From Mixophyes australis (taxonomy: Eukaryota; Chordata; Amphibia; Anura; Limnodynastidae), in NCBI GenBank assembly GCA_036250195.1, contig JAVHZZ010000003.1:17033004-17097003 (forward strand): a DNA stretch of 64,000 nucleotides, read 5' to 3'. Positions within the stretch are counted from its first letter, which is position 1; every line of letters starts with the position of its first letter. The position numbers and the translations under genes are program-made. The notes under the pieces were generated by a model that was given only the letters and a program-made list of their open reading frames with translations, was not told the DNA's origin and did not search any database. Shown piece by piece: positions 46,605 through 57,494 of the stretch.

Positions 46605-47620
46605 TATTATTATTATTAATTTTTATTTATAGGGCGCCACTAGGTATCCGTAGCGCCGTACAGGGACAGACAGAAACACGATACAGGGTGAGACAGCACG
46701 GTACAGTTAACAAAAAGCACAGTAACTCAGAAGCTCAATGTACAGCTAGATGAGAGGTGAGAGCCCCCAGCGGGGTAGAGACAGGGGATGGAGGACCTCA
46801 CGGAGGAGACAAGGAGCTGAAGAGCAGAGTTAAGGTGGTGGAGAACAGAAGGAAAGGAGGCCCTGTTCGAAGGAGCGTACAATCTAAGGGGAGGGTAGGA
46901 CGGACAGAGACGCAATGGTGGGAGGAGGGAATGGGGAGAACGGAGGCAGAGACGGAGAGGGGGGAGAGGAGAATAAAAAGGAGGGAGGTAAGATGGGGAC
47001 AGAAGTGGGAGGGGGGTAGGGGAGACTGGGAGGAGGTCAATTAGGACAACTAGGTCAATTAGGTGGGGGACTGGAGGGCTTTAAGGAAGAGGTGGGTTTT
47101 TAAGGCCCGTTTGAAGCTGGACAAGTTGGGGGAAGTTCTGATGGAGCGGGGGAGCTGGTTCCAGTGGAGGGGGGCAGCGCAGGAGAAGTCTTGGATGCGA
47201 GCATGGGAGGAGGTAATCAGGGGGGAAGAGAGGCCGCAGTCGTTAGCCGAACGCAGAGGGCGGGATGGAGAGTGAATGGAGATTAGGTTGGAGATGTAGG
47301 GAGCAGTGGAGTTGGAGAGGGCCTTGAAAGTAACAGTGAGGAGCTTGAACATGATTCTGTAGGGGATGGGGAGTCAGTGGAGGGATTTGTAAAGGGGGGA
47401 GACAGAAGAGGAACGGCGAGAAAGGAAAATGAGCCGAGCGGCAGCATTGAGTACGGAGCGAAGGGGAGCGAGATGAGAGCGGGGGAGGCCAGTAAGGAGG
47501 AGGTTACAGTAGTCCAAGCGGGAGATAATAAGAGAGTGGACAAGAGCTTTAGTGGCATCTAAAGTGACATCCATTGGGATAAACATGAACCTAGCCATGA
47601 AAAAGGATCCCATGTTTGTT
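46605..47620 (-). pseudogene. L2-like LINE 3' end (RT C-terminal region and 3' UTR)
   Basis: On the minus strand the segment from 47613 has ISRLDYCNLLLTGLP and LNAAARLIF, then an in-frame stop (TGG to TGA) near 47371. The next block has PYISNLI, SRPLRSAN, FSCAAPLHWNQLP and FKRALKTHLF. These are the conserved motifs after the RT palm in L2/CR1-type LINEs. A 3' UTR follows to a GCGCC-rich terminus and an (ATT)n tail at 46605. It is 5'-truncated at about 47620. Confidence 0.85.
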
Positions 47621-47639
47621 TGCTAATTTCCCCAACTTC

Positions 47640-48700
47640 TTTCTGTAATTCACACATTTTTGATAAATGCAATTCAACCAGATAATGTTGACCTGAAATA
47701 AAAGTGCAACACTCTTGGTCTATTAATTTACATACTCCTCCTCCTCTCTCTCTGCCAATAACACATCAAGGGCTTCCTGGTTCTGTAATGACACTTTCCT
47801 TAGCTGAGCCAATTCTTCGTTTACTATGGAAAGTGTCTCTTTAGTTGCATCACTATTACAGGGATAACCCAGCTGAGGAAACAAGTCCCATTAACTCTGC
47901 AGGTAACCAAGAGAAAGCCCATTTCCACACACAAAATACAGCCCACTGAGTAACACAAATCAGATCCCATAACTTATGGCCTGTTCTACTTTGTATCATT
48001 CGAAATATTAAACTTTTAAGGAGGTGTTACACTTCTGGCCATGTTATATTAACATTAAATATTATATTATTCTGGGTATCACTCTGTTTTGATAGAATTA
48101 CTGACATATTAGCATAGCTACAATCAGAAATTCCTACATCCTTATTACTTAAAGGGTAAAATAAATTATCTCTTTTCTTTGAAATAAATGTTCTTACCCA
48201 TTGGACTCTGAACTGACATACAGATATCAGGGTTACCAGACACACCTGCCAATCTCAAATACTGATTCTGTGGAAGTATTTTTAAACTGAAGGCAGGTTC
48301 TGCTACTTGTATGCCACAGCTATGCTATTTCAAACCAAGAAACTGATACTGTATACAAAGGTATCTTTCAACAGCAAATTTTCTCCCCAGGGCCTTTTTC
48401 CCAATTTTAAATCTGGGTTTGTCAAATTACTAATATAAGAGTCAGGAAACATACAATATGCATCCAAAAATAAAGATGATTCCTCAAACAAAGATGGTTG
48501 CGTCTGCTAAGAATGTCCAAAAGTCCTTTATCCAGATCGGGTTTCAAAAAATTCATTGTCAAGGTTATTGGTTTTGCTTTTTCTTCACAGCTGGGACCTA
48601 CTGGCTCCCCCAGAGCTACCTGGTGTTGACTGATGCAACTCAAGGCTGGGGTTTATTATGTCCATCTAAGTTGCTGTACCTGGATTTGTTGTTGCAAAAA
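47640..48700 (-). pseudogene. endogenous retrovirus env fragment
   Basis: A decayed envelope region on the minus strand. Near 47720-47860 there is a leucine-rich heptad stretch and, in another frame, a C-X6-CC motif typical of the transmembrane subunit of gamma- and epsilon-type retroviruses. Hydrophobic and NxS/T-bearing pieces at 48030-48560 fit a surface subunit and signal region. Frame changes and stops make it inactive. No LTR was found, since the 3' side is joined to the L2 fragment. Confidence 0.6.
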
Positions 48701-48764
48701 TACTGGGGAAGTGTGTATAAGGATACGTTCTTTCTCCAGTGGTGTGAGGTGAGCAGTTAACTTC

Positions 48765-49060
48765 TTACAGTGTGAGGCGTGCATCCCTGTTGACTTTTCT
48801 ACCTCTTTGACTGAAGTTAAAGACATCAGGAAAACGTGGAATAGGGCCTTCCCACCAGTCAGACAGTCCTCCTTTTCTTACGAACACCTTTATCATCACA
48901 CAGTATCCTGGATTTGGAGCATGACATTTATGAATAACAGGTTGATGAGTAGAAAGCTGTGCATCATGGATTTGCCTTATTTGTATTCTCATTTGATCCA
49001 AGTATTTAATAATCAAGTCATTTCGTGAAGGTAAGCCAGGTAAAGGGTCCATTGCAACAT
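48765..49060 (-). pseudogene. endogenous retrovirus integrase C-terminal fragment
   Basis: The translation has the pattern of the retroviral integrase C-terminal domain (PGYCVMIKVFVRK followed by WWEGP). It lies just upstream of the env remnant in the correct order for a provirus. It is truncated on the 5' side at about 49060, where Penelope-like sequence begins. RT, gag and LTR are absent. Confidence 0.7.
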
Positions 49061-49067
49061 TAGGGAG

Positions 49068-50373
49068 TTACCTAAAATGAGTTTCATAATACGAATCATT
49101 AATTTTCCAGATCTTATTATATTTATCCTTATATTCTTTTGTCATGACTGTATATTGACATGCTTTACATGACCCACATGGGTAGAAGCCCTCAGTTTTG
49201 TTCCTTTTCAGTGTATTTTTTTGAAAGTGGCTATGGACAAGTCGATCATTTAAATTCTTGGATCGCCTCCAACTTACTGAGATTCTTTTACCTAATGTAT
49301 TTTTCAAATCTTGGTCTAAAAGAAGGATATGCCAGTGATGTTGAAATATATCGATAAGTTCCTTCCATTCATTGCAGAAGGTACCGATCATCCTGACCTT
49401 AGATGGTTTGATGTCATATTTTTGGTTATTAGAGGAATAAATCAAAGAGTTTCTATCTTTTTTTGCAACAAATTTTTGAGCATCTCTAATCGTTCTTCTC
49501 CCATATCCCCTATTTTTGAATCTCATGATGAGTTCTTCCGACCTTTTTACAAAAGTTTGTTTGTCAGAGCAATTCCGTTTCATCCGTAATAATTCCCCTT
49601 TGGGTATGCCTTTAATTACTGCTGGATGGTGTGCACTTGAACAGTGCAAAATGCTGTTAGTAGCGGTCAGTTTTCTATATATATCCGTATCTAGGGTACC
49701 ATTGATATTTTTGTGAATTGTTAAATCTAAGAAATTAATCCTTTCAAGATCAATTTCCGATGTTAATCTTAGATTCAAATCGTTACTGTTTAAAGTAGTA
49801 GTAAATTCATTAAACAGAGGTATGTCCCCATCCCACAGGATCAGAATGTCGTCAATGTATCTGAGCCAAAGTAGGATATGTTTAGTATATTTGTCATTGG
49901 TTTCACAGAAAACTACCTCCTTCTCCCACCAGCCGAGAAACAGGTTGGCATAAGTCGGAGCACAGCATGTCCCCATAGCGGTACCTCTAATTTGGAGATA
50001 GAATCTTTCATCAAATAGGAAGAAATTTTTTGTTAGAATAAATTGTAAAAGGGTAATAATGAGTTTATTTCGATCAGAGTTGATATCCATTTCTAGATAA
50101 TATTGTACCGCCTTTATTCCATCTTTATGATTTATATTTGTGTATAGGGATTCTACATCGTATGATGCTAAGTAGACATCCTTATTTATTGTAATTTCTT
50201 GTATTTTAGATAGGACATCCAGAGTATCCCATACATATGATTGTAAACTAGAAACATACGGGCGTAAAAATTGATCTATGTATTTACTAGCTTTTTCGGT
50301 CAATCCCCCTATACCCGAGATAATAGGTCTTCCCGGGGGATTTTTTTCATTCTTATGTATTTTTGGGAGTATA
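49068..50373 (-). pseudogene. Penelope-like element reverse transcriptase, main part
   Basis: An open frame of 411 residues (plus upstream codons to 50373) has Penelope-type RT motifs: LASYDVESLYTNI, FYLQIRGTAMGTCCAPTYAN and RYIDDILILW, followed by INFLDL and the Cys-rich linker CGSCKACQ. Penelope-like elements normally add a GIY-YIG endonuclease after this point. Here the frame ends at 49068 against retroviral sequence, so the endonuclease is missing and the element is dead. The upstream coding part continues at 51732 beyond an inserted MITE. Confidence 0.88.
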
Positions 50374-50375
50374 TA

Positions 50376-51729
50376 CCGTATATACTCGAGTATAAGCCGA
50401 GTTTTTCAGCACATTTTTTGTGCTGAAAAAGCCCCCCCTCGGCTTATACTCGAGTGATGCTCCAGGACCACACTTTTTTACTCTATATCCCCGAGTTTCA
50501 CATACCGCGCATGCGCGGACAGCAGCACTCATCGGAAAAACAGGCAGCAGGGAGGTCACACAACACCCGGCGTCCAACTACGCAGCCTGACTGGAACACC
50601 AGCGCCCGCCTGACCACATCATCAGCAGTCGTCCACGGGCAGAACGGTTCACATGCCCCTATACCTCTGACGTCATCCGGAAGTAGCGTGCGTTCCACTG
50701 TGGAACACACGCCATCTCCTTCCTGCTGTCGGCAACACACTATCATCAAGGAGTCACCGCGTGAGCGCGGTTAGCGCTGTGCAACATAACGGGGATCCCT
50801 GTATCGTAAGTTAGTTAGGAGACACCACTGGACTTCATTTATATTGCTGGATTGTTGAGGTTTGATTTAAACTGTTGATTGGACTCTGTTCCCTTTTGTG
50901 ACTTGTTTGGACGATAAGGACCCACCATCTCCATACAGGACAATTTGTAGTAGCCTCTACTGCCTATATATAATTGGACTTCCTTAACCTGTTTGTGTGA
51001 TCTTTTATCACCTTTGCTATGCCATTGTTTCATTACGTGCTCAACAATTTTTATTTGTTGTTTTAATAAATGTATTGTATTTTTACTCAGTGATATCCTC
51101 AATATGTCAGTACTGATTGGTACACTATTTCTAACCCATTGTAAGACAATTGAGCGCAATCATTTTACCATTATACTAGACCGGTTCACACCGCACACAG
51201 CCTCTACGGGACCCTTCACAGCATCCAAGGCATCCTGCATGATGGTAGCTTAAGTGCATTTACTACCATCTAAAGGTAATAGCACAATATCGCCACACCT
51301 GCAAGACTGGAAGTCACTACCTTTTAAACATTATTCCACTGTGCACCTATAACGCCTACCTTGCAGACACAACTACTGCAGATCCATCTGTTTATCGGCA
51401 CATCCAATTACTATTTCAGTAGCAGCATTACTTGTTTTGTTTTCACACACTGTTTTACTGTATAGCACTGCATTTATCCAGTGTATTATCCATTTCCTTG
51501 CCCATCACCTTAACCCCCAATCCCGCTGCTTCTAATGAATGTGCTTCCACTGTAGTGGAAGCATGGGGTCTCAGCTGAACGTATAAAAGTAAAGTAAAAA
51601 AATTTACCAGTAGCTGCTGCATTTCCCACCGTAGGCTTATACTCGAGTCAATAAGTTTTCCCAGTTTTTTGTGGTAAAATTAGGTGCCTCGGCTTATATT
51701 CGGGTCGACTTATACTCGAGTATATACGG
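50376..51729. mobile_element. 1354-bp TIR element (MITE-like) inside the Penelope ORF
   Basis: The ends are CCGTATATACTCGAGTATA and its mirror image, flanked by TA (50374-50375 and 51730-51731). Removing it with one TA restores a continuous Penelope reading frame across the junction, which fixes the boundaries. TA targets are typical of Tc1/mariner-type elements, but no transposase is present. An 18-bp plus 12-bp stem hairpin lies at 50386-50457. Confidence 0.85.
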
Positions 51730-51731
51730 TA

Positions 51732-52013
51732 CATTGTTGGTATTTTTGGGTTCTCTACCATCAGGTAATCATAATCTTGTTTGGTTATTACTCTGTTGTC
51801 AAATGCTTTTGTAATTATAGATTTGTAAATGTTTAAAAAATTGGCGGTAGGATTGAATATTAGACGTTTATAGCAGGTTGTGTTGCTTAGCTGTCGATTA
51901 ATTTCTGCTATGTATTTGAAAGAAGCCACAGTGAGCCACTTCTGAACAGGCAGAGGCTCAAAGAACTGGCACCATTTGAGATGCTTAGGTGTCTTAAATA
52001 GTCTAATAGGCAT
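51732..52013 (-). pseudogene. Penelope-like element, N-terminal RT part
   Basis: The segment has EINRQLSNTTCYKRL, KAFDNRVITKQDYDYL and NPKIPTMY, the region before the RT core in Penelope-like proteins. It joins in frame to the LPKIHKNEKNPPGRPIIS block at about 50285-50365 once the MITE is ignored. Sequence further upstream to 52369 may be more of the N-terminus. Confidence 0.8.
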
Positions 52014-53150
52014 AATGCATCAGTCAATGGCTGCAGACCCGAATCCAAAGTATCGGCCGCCAGAGAGGGAGCATCGACGGACAGTGCCAAAGCATTGGAG
52101 TGATTGTTACATAGGGCATGTCCTTGAAAATCTTTAAAAGCAATTGTTAAAAAAAACAAAAAAGTATTTGTATTACAGTATTTTAGGCGATTAATAGAGA
52201 ACTCACATCTTAAAATTTCCTCCCTTAACTCCTCCAAAAGCTGTGGCTGGAACCGGTTAAAACACTGCCATTTAGAGCAGCGCATCTTAGTGTATGCCCA
52301 CAGCTTCATCTTGTTTGAGATATATGCCAGGACCCACTGCTCACGCCTTATAAAGGTGCTGGCTCTCATTTTGGAAATGCTATACTTTCCAATAATCTGC
52401 TCTATGATTAGTTCTCAGAGCACATGTGGGCTAGCTCACATAATTCACGGATCTTTTCCATACTTGTCTGTAAAATCTCAGCTTGTCATTCATTCCTTGG
52501 GTCCTTGCAATGGGGTCGTGACGAAGCTATGTAAAGTGCATACCACTACTTGCAATTACAGGCACTTGCTAACAGGAATCTGGCCCTCTAGGTCCCAGCA
52601 TGGCCATGAAGACATTGACTATTCTTGTCCTTGTAGTACTAGTGCTACTTTGGCTAAAACCTGCCCATCCTGGGACCTAGAGTGGTCCAGTTAATGTTTG
52701 CTTACATGGACTAATGTTATCCAAAACACACACTGTTTAGTTAAGGGATATATTATTTTCATATCATGGGTGGATCCCCCTAGGTGGGGGGAGGTGAGCT
52801 AGTGGCACATCACCCTAGGAAATGCAGGACAGTACAGTCTAATCAGGGCTTGCTTGCCATTATGGCAGGGGAACACTGTGCTGTTGGAGGCAAAGCAAAT
52901 TGCTGATTATTAATGAAATTGGCCACTCTGAATTTGGTACACTGTTTGGAATATTCTTTTGGACAGTTGTTTAGGCTCTAGGGGGTATACTATTTAAACT
53001 TTGGGGGTCCTTTGTCTGTACAAATCTTTTTTTTTATTTATGTTATGCTTTATTAATGGATTCCTGCTATCCTCATCACAAACTAACTGAGGATTTTAAT
53101 TTTAAGCAAGGCAGAGGGTATAGTGGTGTTATTGACAGTGAGTGAGATTG
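52014..53150. other. mostly unclassified
   Basis: 52014-52369 has minus-strand coding-like sequence possibly from the Penelope N-terminus. A short inverted repeat flanks 52587-52684 (CTCTAGGTCCCAGCATGG facing CCTGGGACCTAGAG). No gene is seen. Confidence 0.4.
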
Positions 53151-53189
53151 GAGGGCAGTTGTTGACTATAAGAAGGTCGGTTTAGAACC

Positions 53190-53560
53190 TGTTGAGCTTT
53201 AGGTATCATTGTGAAAATCATGGAAGAATGCAGAAAGTAAGTGGTTTACAACAGATAGGTCAGGGAAAGCAATGTACATTTGGTTGTCCTCAGCATAGAG
53301 GTGGTATTGGAGGCCAAATGACCAAATTAGTACCCCAAGACAAGAGAAGCACAATAATAAAGTACAATATTTAGAAAAAAAAACCTTGTGAGACCTCAAT
53401 AGAGAGTGGAAGGGAGAATGTGCCAGAGGTGGGTACACTACAGGAGCAGTTACAGAGTTAGGAAGTGGCCCAGGAGAGAACTGTGTCTAAATGGATAATG
53501 GAGTTAAGGATGTGTAAGAGAAGAGACTGTTAAACAGTGTCCAAAGCAGCAGAGAGTTAC
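53190..53560 (-). pseudogene. L2-like LINE RT palm fragment
   Basis: The minus-strand translation has LGVLIWSFGLQYHLYAEDNQMYIAFPDLS, the RT region around the catalytic box. The usual YADD is read as YAED, a loss of one catalytic aspartate. It is an isolated fragment with no neighbouring LINE sequence in frame. Confidence 0.75.
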
Positions 53561-54930
53561 AGGAGAATGAGTATTGCAAAAATAAAATATGAATTTTTAT
53601 TTACAAACACAATTACAGTAATCAAATGAAAATCAAAATAAAAACAAACTGTAATACAAACTTCTTTGTAAATAAAAAAAAAACACACAAACACATGCAT
53701 GTTGGTCTTATCCCATTGGTTAGAGGTGTTGCAAGGCAGGTCATGCTGGAACCCATAATGACTGTCTTCTTTACCTTTTTAAAATATTATATAAAAAAAG
53801 AGATCAAACTTAGGCCATTTGAAACTAATTATTACTGGACTGTGTGTACTTTATACACACCTGTACTTTCAAGCTGTAAAATCTACAATTTGTTGCCTTA
53901 ACTGTAACCCAGGTCCCCCAATAACCTAAAGGGAATAACATTTGTTAACTATAGATACTTACATGCTGCAAAAGGTAACTCCTTCATGTGTTGATCTTCC
54001 AATATTAAAATTATCTTTGCAAAAGCTCCTTTGTGCTCCAGTTGACAGTTGGGTCATAAGGTCAGTTGGCATAAATTACAAACTATTAAAGTAATTTTAT
54101 CGCTTACCAATAAAACACTGTCCAATGCAATTGTTGTGGTTCCAAGTACAAAGATATTTAATTGAAAAATATAGCAGGATTTACAGCAAACCATTATCAC
54201 GCATTAAAGATGCTACAATAAAGCAGGAAAGTATAAAAACACTGAATACATTACATCTCCTCTAACACTTCATCCAGGTCCAGGATAAGGTAATCATGTC
54301 TACTGTGTAGTCAGGCAAAGAGAGCCAGAACAATGGGCCAGCGTGTTGATATGCAGCTTCAGTATAGAACAAAAAAAACCTACTGGTAATGCCACTATAT
54401 AAACAAGCATCATGTCTAGGGGACTTCATTGACTCAGGGTTAATGATGTTCCAGTTGTCTGCTAATTCAAAGGATTTCTCTGGGAAAGTCTGATCCCCTT
54501 CCCCCAACAGATGAAAAAATGTGTTTCTCAAGGAAACTGACCCATAACAGTTCTAAACAAACCTAAAACACAATGTCATTTTGATAATTCAATATTTTAT
54601 CTTCCATAACTATTGATTGCAGGAAACGATCGCAAAGCTGAAAGTAGCGGATTAGAGATGGCAATGTGCAAAATGACACTAGACATGATACATTTCCTAT
54701 ATCCTGTGCCTTAGAAACTTTTAATATATTATCATTTATGTATAAACAATCTAATACATTTTACTAATAAATAAATGTGGATTGGAACCTTAATAAATGT
54801 GCATTATTTACAAGTGTAAGTGCGAACGTAAATGTGTGTTATGAATCCGTGGTGTATTAATCAAAATCGCATGGTAAAACAATGTTAATCAATTTGCTTT
54901 ACTTCATCCAATTATTTGACTTCCACAAAA
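53561..54930. other. intergenic, nothing recognised
   Basis: AT-rich. The 89-codon minus-strand ORF at 54262-54531 has no family resemblance. No repeat family was identified. Confidence 0.4.
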
Positions 54931-54935
54931 CTAAG

Positions 54936-55626
54936 GATGAGCAGGCTCGGATTCCGGTAATCCGAGCCCACCCGAACAGTGAGGATCCGACGGGATCCAA
55001 GCACGGTTCGGGTACTTACGGCCGCCAAAGGAATCCGAAACGAGGCTATGACATCCAAGTCTTGCATCGGATCTCGCGATACTCGGATGTCATAAATACT
55101 CACCTTGCGCCCGCCATTTTCATTTCGCCTGACATCAGGGAAGAGGGAGGGTGTGTAGGGTAGTGGTGCTCCTGTGTGATCAGTGCTCTGTCCTTGCTGA
55201 GTCCAGTGGTGCTTTATGCCTGTGTCCCGTGCTATGTCTTTGCTGAGTCCAGTGGTGCTTTTGTCCTGTGCTCTGTCCTGCTGAGTCCAGTGGTGCTTTA
55301 GCCAGTGTCTGTCCTGCTGAGTCCAGTGTTGCTTTAGTTCTGTGCTTTGTTGTGCTAAGTCCATACAAATGTTATAATTATTACAATCTCTTAAAAATTA
55401 CTAAAAAAAATTATACAAAATTAATAAAAAAATAAATATTTAAGCAGTTCTAAAGAATAGGTACTGCAATCTATATTACATTTACTACATTCAATTTTTA
55501 AGCAGTTCCAGAGAATAGGTATTGCAATCTATATTACATTTACTACGTTGATTTTTTAAGCAGTTCCAGAGAATAGGTACTGCAATCTATATTACATTTA
55601 ATACGTTCAATTTTTAAGCAGTTCCA
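54936..55626. mobile_element. hAT 5'-end fragment with tandem repeats, cut at duplication junction
   Basis: It begins GGATGAGCAGGCTCGG with the CCGAGCCCACCCGAAC palindromic block seen at 4530-4560. Units of about 45 bp (CTGAGTCCAGTGGTGCTT) follow at 55178-55365. Then come three units of about 59 bp (AAGCAGTTCCAGAGAATAGG) at 55443-55625. The last unit breaks at 55626, where duplicate B starts. Confidence 0.65.
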
Positions 55627-56456
55627 GTTTGATCCACACTATAAAGATTGCACTTGCAAAATAGCCATTTTTACTTGTGGCATTGGGGATCATTTGCTTA
55701 TGTGGCAAGAATATTAATTCCAAAAATATAACAATAAAATTGTAAAAATTTTGCCGACTGTCTCTGCTGCTTACGACACAGTTGGTCAACCTCTTCTCCT
55801 ACCCTCTCTTAACTCCATAGTGCAGTGTTACGATGTTTATTTGTGTTTCAATTCCTACCTAGTGCACCCCTCCTTGGCCCTGATTCACAATTGAACTTTT
55901 AAGGGTTTGGTAATTATTTGGGGTTTCACTCACGTTTTCTGTCTGAAAGCATGGTGCAATGCAGGTGTTTGAAATTATTTAAAGCTGGTGCACCTATATA
56001 TATATTTTTATTTATTTATTTTAAAATGTATATATAAAATAAAAGTGTTTGTTTACACGGATTTTGGAATTTGACATTTGTGTGTTACATGCCAAACGCC
56101 TCCATTGTTACTTGGGTGCACAATATCCAACTAATTTGCACCGCTTGCATTGCACCATGCTTTGGGACTGACAATTTAAGTCAGCAAAGTTTGTCTAATT
56201 ATTGGTGAACATCCATTATGCTTCTGACACATCATCCCCTCCACTCACAATATCTATTGTGGGCCCACAATATTCCTGTTTTTGGGGTGTCTAACATTTC
56301 ACATTGACCATCGCGTCTCTTGTGCCAATCTTTCCCTCATTTGTCCGACAATAACACCTCTATGCTGATGGCAACAAAATCTAAATTGCTTCCCCTAGCC
56401 TATTTACTTCTGTAATATACAACTCTATTGGTGGTCTCACCATAGCGATGTGTAAT

Positions 56457-56790
56457 CATCATCATCACCATTTATTTATATAGCGCCACTGATTCCGCAG
56501 CTCTGTACAGAGAACTCAATTACATCAGTTCTTCCCCATTGGAGCTTACAGTCTAAATTCCCTAACATACACACACACACACAGACAGACTAGTGTCAAT
56601 TTTGATAGCAGCCAATTAACCTAGCAGTATGTTTTTGGAATGTGGGAGGAAACTGGAGCACCCAGAGAAAAGCCATGCAAACACGGGGAGAACATACAAA
56701 CTCCAAACAGATAAGGCCATGGTTGGGAATTGAACTCATGACCCCAGCGCAGTGAGGCAGAGCTGCTAACCACTAGGCCATTGTGATCCC
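56457..56790 (-). repeat. tRNA-derived SINE, duplicate of 35847-36177
   Basis: Same copy by descent from the segmental duplication, with an expanded (AC)n near 56570. Confidence 0.8.
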
Positions 56791-56971
56791 TATCATTGCT
56801 CCCACAGGTAACACTGCCGCTTACTAGAAATGCTGGCATTACATCATTGTGGAGACTGTAGCTAGCAAAAATACTGGGAAGCATCCTTTATTTTTATTTA
56901 AGGTGACTGTGTCTTATGATGGCTAGAGCAAAACAAAGCTCAATATTTTTTAATTGTTTTTGCATTCACAG

Positions 56972-57494
56972 ATGTCTTTATTGGCTGATCTAGACGTTCA
57001 CATGACGCCAGAGTTCGGATCTATACCTGATTGCAGAGGAGAGGCAGGATGGCTGGCTGTTTCCAAGAGACGTAAATATCTGTATTTTTTTGATGTTTGT
57101 CTCAGCTAGCTAATACAGTATAGTCTTTTTAAAAATTGCCAATTTGTTTAATGAGCCTGTCCATCTGTAGATGTACCGTTTTCCAAAGACAATTTCTACA
57201 TAGACCAGCAGGTGTATTGTGTTATTTAAACAACATAGCGTGTATATGTTTGTATTTGTTTGGGAGCTAGCATTTATAGATTGCAAGATGTATAGGTGTT
57301 GTTGTTTTTTTGAAACTTCCAATATTCTCTGTACAGGACTAACATCATATTTTTTTCTTTTAAATCAGATATCAAAGTTTGTGAATGGTGTGTAGATTCC
57401 TGTACACATCATCGCGGATGCAGCTTAGCCTTTGTGGCGATGGTTGATGAAGGGCTTCACACAGCAACATCAGCACTCACTGGCGAACATTTGG
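56972..57494 (+). other. duplicate of the phase-matched exon pair
   Basis: The segments 56972-57071 and 57369-57494 repeat the pair at 36357-36879 with the same splice sites and open frame. Because the duplication is recent, conservation here says nothing about selection. Confidence 0.3.

Larger units (their letters stand above)
35018..55626. repeat. tandem segmental duplication, copy A (20,609 bp)
   Basis: From GTTTGATCCACAC at 35018 the sequence matches 55627 onward in direct orientation with very few differences, apart from a 2.8-kb insertion (39804-42613) present only here. The match continues to the end of the window (about 46180 in this copy). The spacing of the two starts implies a unit of 20,609 bp that ends at 55626 if the arrangement is a simple tandem. 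Confidence 0.85.

Noticed and set aside
54262..54531. 89-aa minus-strand ORF
   Set aside because: No domain, signal or paralogue; the length is within chance for this composition.
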